Assembly: GCF_021699195.1 (NCBI RefSeq)
Contig: NZ_SSXE01000002.1
Span: forward strand, 1-64,000
Source: Nonomuraea sp. MG754425
GTDB lineage: Bacteria > Actinomycetota > Actinomycetes > Streptosporangiales > Streptosporangiaceae
Direction: 5' to 3'
Length of the DNA: 64,000 nucleotides
Shown one piece after another: positions 60,691 through 64,000 of the stretch. Each line of letters starts with the position of its first letter. The first letter of the stretch is position 1. Position numbers and translations under genes: made by a program. The notes under the pieces were generated by a model. That model saw only the letters and a list, made by a program, of their open reading frames with translations, ran no database searches and was not told where the DNA came from.

Positions 60691-60729
60691 CCGACGGGCG
60701 TGCCGCCCACTCGCTGACGCACCCGGGCT

Positions 60730-60769
60730 CATGACCGGCCCCTTCATGACCGGCCCCTTCACGACCGGC
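60730..60769. repeat. 15-bp tandem repeat
   Basis: CATGACCGGCCCCTT occurs twice in direct succession (60730-60744 and 60745-60759), followed by a partial third copy CACGACCGGC. It lies between the small membrane gene and the SOD promoter. Each copy contains the palindrome GACCGGCC/GGCCGG core. Confidence 0.75.
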
Positions 60770-60817
60770 GCTGCCGGCATTTCTCCATGACGCGAGCCAG
60801 TTGCAGAGATATGGTTA

Positions 60818-60834
60818 TTGCAACCGATATGCAA
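60818..60834 (+). promoter_or_regulatory. Nur-like box in the SOD promoter
   Basis: TTGCAA-CCGAT-ATGCAA matches the Nur (nickel-responsive Fur-family) consensus TTGCAA-N5-TTGCAA with one mismatch. It lies 25 bases before the SOD start and overlaps the expected promoter (TTGCAG at 60801 may be the -35). Streptomyces sodF is repressed by Nur with nickel; the same logic is inferred here. Confidence 0.7.
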
Positions 60835-60858
60835 GTAGGAGTTCGGAGGACAGACGTC

Positions 60859-61461
60859 ATGGGCCAGTACACCCTTCCCGACATGCCCTACGACTACGCG
60901 GCACTGGAGCCCGCGATCACCGGCGAGATCCTTGAACTGCACCACGCCAAGCACCACGCCGCCTACGTCAAGGGCGCCAACGACACCCTGGAGCAGTTGG
61001 CCGAGGCACGCGACAAGGGCGAGTTCGGCGGCCTGGTCGGGCTGGAGAAGACGTACGCGTTCCACCTTTCCGGCCACGTCCTGCACACGATCTTCTGGCA
61101 GAACCTGTCCCCCGACGGAGGCGACCGCCCCGACGGCGAGCTGAGCGCGGCCATCGCCGAGCACTTCGGCTCCTTCGACGCCTTCAAGAAGCAGCTCACC
61201 GTGGCCACCGCCACCGTGCAGGGCTCGGGCTGGGGCGTGCTGGCCTGGGAGCCGTTGGGCCGCCGGCTCGTGGTCGAGCAGGTCTACGACCACCACGGCA
61301 ACGTCGGCATGAACACCACCCCGCTGCTCGTCTTCGACGCGTGGGAGCACGCCTACTACCTGCAGTACCGCAACGTGCGTCCGGACTACGTCGAGCGGCT
61401 CTGGGACCTGGTCAACTGGAACGACGTGATCGCCCGCTACGACGCCGCCACCGGCGCCTAG
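60859..61461 (+). CDS. Fe/Mn superoxide dismutase
   Basis: A 200-residue Fe/Mn SOD: start [18 protein letters not shown], metal His28 in [12 protein letters not shown], second His in [12 protein letters not shown], and Asp/His in [22 protein letters not shown] is the active-site Gly/Trp region. Its Gln/His second-sphere pattern cannot decide iron or manganese by eye, but a Nur-like box upstream favours the iron type expressed when nickel is low. ATG 60859 has GGAGG 9 bases upstream. Confidence 0.95.
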   Translation: MGQYTLPDMPYDYAALEPAITGEILELHHAKHHAAYVKGANDTLEQLAEARDKGEFGGLVGLEKTYAFHLSGHVLHTIFWQNLSPDGGDRPDGELSAAIAEHFGSFDAFKKQLTVATATVQGSGWGVLAWEPLGRRLVVEQVYDHHGNVGMNTTPLLVFDAWEHAYYLQYRNVRPDYVERLWDLVNWNDVIARYDAATGA

Positions 61462-61465
61462 CCCG

Positions 61466-63271
61466 ATGCCGGCGACGCCCGCCCGGCCCGAGCTTGGTCC
61501 GCGGGGCCAGACCGATGCGCTCTTCGGGCACAGCTTCTCCGATGTCCACGAACCCTGGCGCACCCTGTTCTCCACCCCCGCCTTCGCCCCGCAGCCCCAC
61601 CTGGATTTCATCGACCGCGTCGAGCTGACCTACCGGCGGCTGCACGACGTCAACGCCGCCATCGACGACGTCGCCAAGTTCGTCGACGACCCCCGGCGCC
61701 TGGCCGCCTTCCACGAATGGGCGGGTGCGGTCGACGGCGGGCTGGCCGCCGTCGCCGGCATCCACTACAACCTGTTCCTGGGCAGCCTCGCCGACCACGG
61801 ACGCTCCCTGACCGGCTACGAACGCCTCGAACGCATCGGCACCTTCCTGTGCACCGAACTCGGTTACGGCAACAACGCCGCCCAACTGGAGACCACCGCC
61901 GTACGCGACCGGGACGGCTTCGTCCTGCACACTCCCGGTCCGGCCGCCGCCAAGTTCATGCCCAACACCAGCCCGGCGGGCGGGCCGAAGACCGGCGTCG
62001 TCGCCGCCCGGCTCATCGTGGAGGGGGCCGACGAGGGCGTCATGCTGTTCCTCGTCCCGATGGACGCGCCCGGCGTCCGGGTACGGCTGCTGCAACCCCG
62101 CATCGGGCCCGCGATCGACCACTGCCTGACCACGTTCACCCACGTACGGCTCGGCCCCGACGCCCTGCTGCAAGGCCCCCAGGGCCGTTTCGCCCCCGAC
62201 GGGACCTTCCGCAGCGACATCGGCAACCGCCGCCTGCGGCTGCTCGCCTCCATCGCCCGCGTGACCATCGGCAAGTTCTGCATGAGCGCCGCCGCGCTCG
62301 GCGGGGCCCGGCAGGCGCTCGCCCTCGCCGTCCGCTACGCCCACATCCGCCACGCCGCGGCCCTCACCGGCCGCAACGCCGACCAGGTGCCCTTGTGGAG
62401 TTACCGCTCCCACCACGCCCCGCTGCTGGAGGCGCTCGCGACCGCGTACGCCGCCACGCTGCTCCACCGCACCACGCTCGCCCGCTGGGAGGACGCGCTC
62501 ATCACACCCGGCGCCGACCGCGAGGACGCCGAGATCCACGCCGCCCTCACCAAGGCGTGGATCACCTGGCAGGCCCGGCAGATCCTGATCGAATGCCGCG
62601 AACGCTGCGGAGCCCAGGGCCTGTTCCCCGTCAACGGCCTGGCCGACTACCTGGCCACCATCGAGGGGCCGATCACCGCCGAGGGCGACAACCTGCCCAT
62701 CCTCGTCAAGGCCGCCGCTCACCTGATGATGGGCCACGAGGGCGGGTCGCCCGCCGGGCCACCGCCGCACACCTCACCAGTCGACCCCGACTTCCTCCAG
62801 TACGCGCTGCGCCAGGGCGAGGACCTGCACCGCCGGCGGGCCCGCGCCGCCCTGCGCGCCCCCGCCGAAGGAACCCTGTCCCGCTGGAACCACGCCACCG
62901 GGCCCGCGCTGCGGCTCGCCGAGGCCACCGCCGCCCGGCTGGCCGCCCAGTCCCTGCTGGACGCCGCGCGCGCCTCGCCCAGCGCGCGGGCCGCCGGCCT
63001 GCTGCTGACCCTGCACCGGCTCCTGGCCATCGGCCTGCTCGTGCCCCGGACCGGTGACCTCCTCGCCGCCGGCCACCTGCGTCCTGACCACATCGAGCAG
63101 TTGCACGCCGCCCGCGAACAGGCCCTCACCGAACTGGCCCCGCACGTGACGACGCTCATCGACGCCTTCATGATCCCCGAGGACGTCTTCGCCCGGCATC
63201 CGATCGCGCTGCCCGACTGGGACAAGTTCGTCGAACGCATCCCCGCGGCCCTGGCCGGACCTGCGGAATGA
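61466..63271 (+). CDS. Acyl-CoA dehydrogenase/oxidase-family flavoprotein
   Basis: A 601-residue protein of the acyl-CoA oxidase-like branch. It has an N-terminal helical domain, a middle beta domain with the FAD/substrate segment CTELGYGNNAAQLETTA, and a C-terminal helical domain with GAQGLFPVNGLADYLATIEG. The catalytic base is probably the Glu in ITAEGDNLPI, as in YEGDN of acyl-CoA oxidases. A further 150-residue helical extension matches oxidase length. ATG lies 4 bases after the SOD stop, so the two are co-transcribed; SOD/oxidase coupling makes sense if it yields reactive oxygen. Confidence 0.85.
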   Translation: MPATPARPELGPRGQTDALFGHSFSDVHEPWRTLFSTPAFAPQPHLDFIDRVELTYRRLHDVNAAIDDVAKFVDDPRRLAAFHEWAGAVDGGLAAVAGIHYNLFLGSLADHGRSLTGYERLERIGTFLCTELGYGNNAAQLETTAVRDRDGFVLHTPGPAAAKFMPNTSPAGGPKTGVVAARLIVEGADEGVMLFLVPMDAPGVRVRLLQPRIGPAIDHCLTTFTHVRLGPDALLQGPQGRFAPDGTFRSDIGNRRLRLLASIARVTIGKFCMSAAALGGARQALALAVRYAHIRHAAALTGRNADQVPLWSYRSHHAPLLEALATAYAATLLHRTTLARWEDALITPGADREDAEIHAALTKAWITWQARQILIECRERCGAQGLFPVNGLADYLATIEGPITAEGDNLPILVKAAAHLMMGHEGGSPAGPPPHTSPVDPDFLQYALRQGEDLHRRRARAALRAPAEGTLSRWNHATGPALRLAEATAARLAAQSLLDAARASPSARAAGLLLTLHRLLAIGLLVPRTGDLLAAGHLRPDHIEQLHAAREQALTELAPHVTTLIDAFMIPEDVFARHPIALPDWDKFVERIPAALAGPAE

Positions 63272-63363
63272 CGGCGTCATTACTCTGCGTTTAAGTTACC
63301 TTACTCTTGGTTATCGCGAAGGGGGTGGCCGTCCCACCCCGACAACAGAAAGGCAGAGCCTCC

Positions 63364-63924
63364 ATGAACGCCTTCTTCCTCGACAAAATGCACAAGATCA
63401 TCCAGCTCCTCGACGACAACGGGGACGGCGCCCTGACCCTCGACGACTTCTACGGAGCCGCCGACCGCGTCACCCTCGCCTTCGGTCACACCCACGGCTC
63501 GCAGGCGCACCACCTCATCAGGGACGCCTACACCCAGATCTGGGACAAGACCTACGCCCCGATGGACTCCGACCAGGACAACATCCTCACCTTCGACGAA
63601 CTCGTCGACGCCCACCACGACGCGCTCCACGACCCCACCACCGGCTACGAGCACTTCCGCCCCCTCGCCCAGGCGTTCCTCACCCTCGCCGACGGTGACG
63701 GCGACGGCGTCATCAGCCGCCACGAGTTCGTCCAGACCATGATCCACGCCTTCCGCCTGACCGAGGACGCGGCCCGCGACGCCTTCGACGCCCTCGACGA
63801 GACCGGCGGCGGCGACCTCACCCACGACCAGGTCCACCTCGCCGCCAAGGGATTCTTCTGCACCGACGACCCGGGCGCCTACGGGGCCGGCCTCTTCGGC
63901 CCCATAGCGCCCGTCCGGGCCTGA
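63364..63924 (+). CDS. EF-hand calcium-binding protein
   Basis: A 186-residue CalD/calerythrin-type protein with four EF-hands. Loops: DDNGDGALTLDDF, DSDQDNILTFDEL and DGDGDGVISRHEF are complete. The fourth, DETGGGDLTHDQV, has Gln in place of the final Glu and is probably weak. There is no signal peptide, so it is a cytosolic calcium buffer or sensor. AGAAAGGCAGAG precedes ATG 63364. It has its own AT-rich promoter region (63272-63363) and ends at a strong hairpin. Confidence 0.93.
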   Translation: MNAFFLDKMHKIIQLLDDNGDGALTLDDFYGAADRVTLAFGHTHGSQAHHLIRDAYTQIWDKTYAPMDSDQDNILTFDELVDAHHDALHDPTTGYEHFRPLAQAFLTLADGDGDGVISRHEFVQTMIHAFRLTEDAARDAFDALDETGGGDLTHDQVHLAAKGFFCTDDPGAYGAGLFGPIAPVRA

Positions 63925-63944
63925 GCGCCCAGGCGCAGCCCGAT

Positions 63945-63984
63945 CCCGGCGTGCGGCCCCGGCCCGCGCCCCCCGCACGCCGGG
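63945..63984 (+). terminator. 12-bp hairpin terminator
   Basis: CCCGGCGTGCGG (63945-63956) and CCGCACGCCGGG (63973-63984) pair perfectly, 21 bases after the EF-hand gene stop, with a C-rich 16-base loop and no U-tract. Confidence 0.75.
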
Positions 63985-64000
63985 ACGCACCCCCCACAGA

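Overview
The window comes from a GC-rich actinobacterium. Codon third positions are strongly G/C. The gene content fits a filamentous actinomycete, most likely Streptosporangiales (for example a Nonomuraea-like genus): an F420-type PPOX reductase, an ECF41/SigJ-type sigma remnant, a DUF6131 micro-membrane protein, an SOD gene behind a Nur-like box, and many secreted hydrolases. The order is inferred from family knowledge, not from a marker gene. I see no rRNA, tRNA, CRISPR array or intact insertion sequence. Layout: 1-9.4 kb holds housekeeping and accessory genes. These are the tail of an exported protein, a Leu/Val-dehydrogenase-like protein lacking the catalytic lysine, a cysteine-less carboxymuconolactone-decarboxylase-fold protein, a serine hydrolase, a sigma factor gene with an internal deletion, a PPOX enzyme, a divergent MFS/LysR pair, and an ABC exporter operon led by its HTH regulator. 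9.4-14.6 kb has an S9 peptidase, a crumbled epoxide hydrolase, a tandem GNAT protein, and a TPR protein preceded by a 27-residue Trp-rich cationic micro-ORF with a strong ribosome binding site. 14.6-19 kb looks like a decayed integrative element: ParB-like nuclease and DNA adenine methylase fragments, a frameshifted tyrosine integrase, a secreted orphan and a coiled-coil membrane protein. 19.3-34.3 kb is one coherent import and catabolism locus. A minus-strand arm (glutamine-synthetase-like ligase, amidohydrolase, M20 peptidase) diverges from a plus-strand arm. The plus arm carries an SDR, a LivJ-type binding protein, a deacetylase, gamma-glutamyltransferase, a second SDR, LivG/F/H/M-type subunits, an M20 deacylase and an RpiR/SIS regulator. 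The enzymes suggest uptake of an amine or amide and handling through gamma-glutamylated intermediates. 34.3-49 kb is mixed: a lasso-peptide B2 remnant, SGNH hydrolase, two TetR circuits with visible operators, a STAS protein lacking the phospho-serine, a cold-shock gene with a structured leader, a PQQ-propeller lipoprotein, an exonuclease/phosphatase fragment, a DacB-type carboxypeptidase, a class-C serine hydrolase and a three-gene redox operon. 49-60.3 kb is a minus-strand operon of ten tightly packed genes behind a divergent DeoR regulator. It encodes a Ugp-like importer, glycerophosphodiesterase, inositol monophosphatase, metallophosphoesterase, a beta-helix protein, PiT plus DUF47, and a probable lipoprotein. 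Together these read as a phosphodiester (possibly glycerophosphoinositol) scavenging system that ends in phosphate handling. 60.4-64 kb has a small membrane protein, the SOD, an acyl-CoA oxidase-like flavoprotein and an EF-hand protein ending at a strong terminator. Eight genes in the window are visibly broken.
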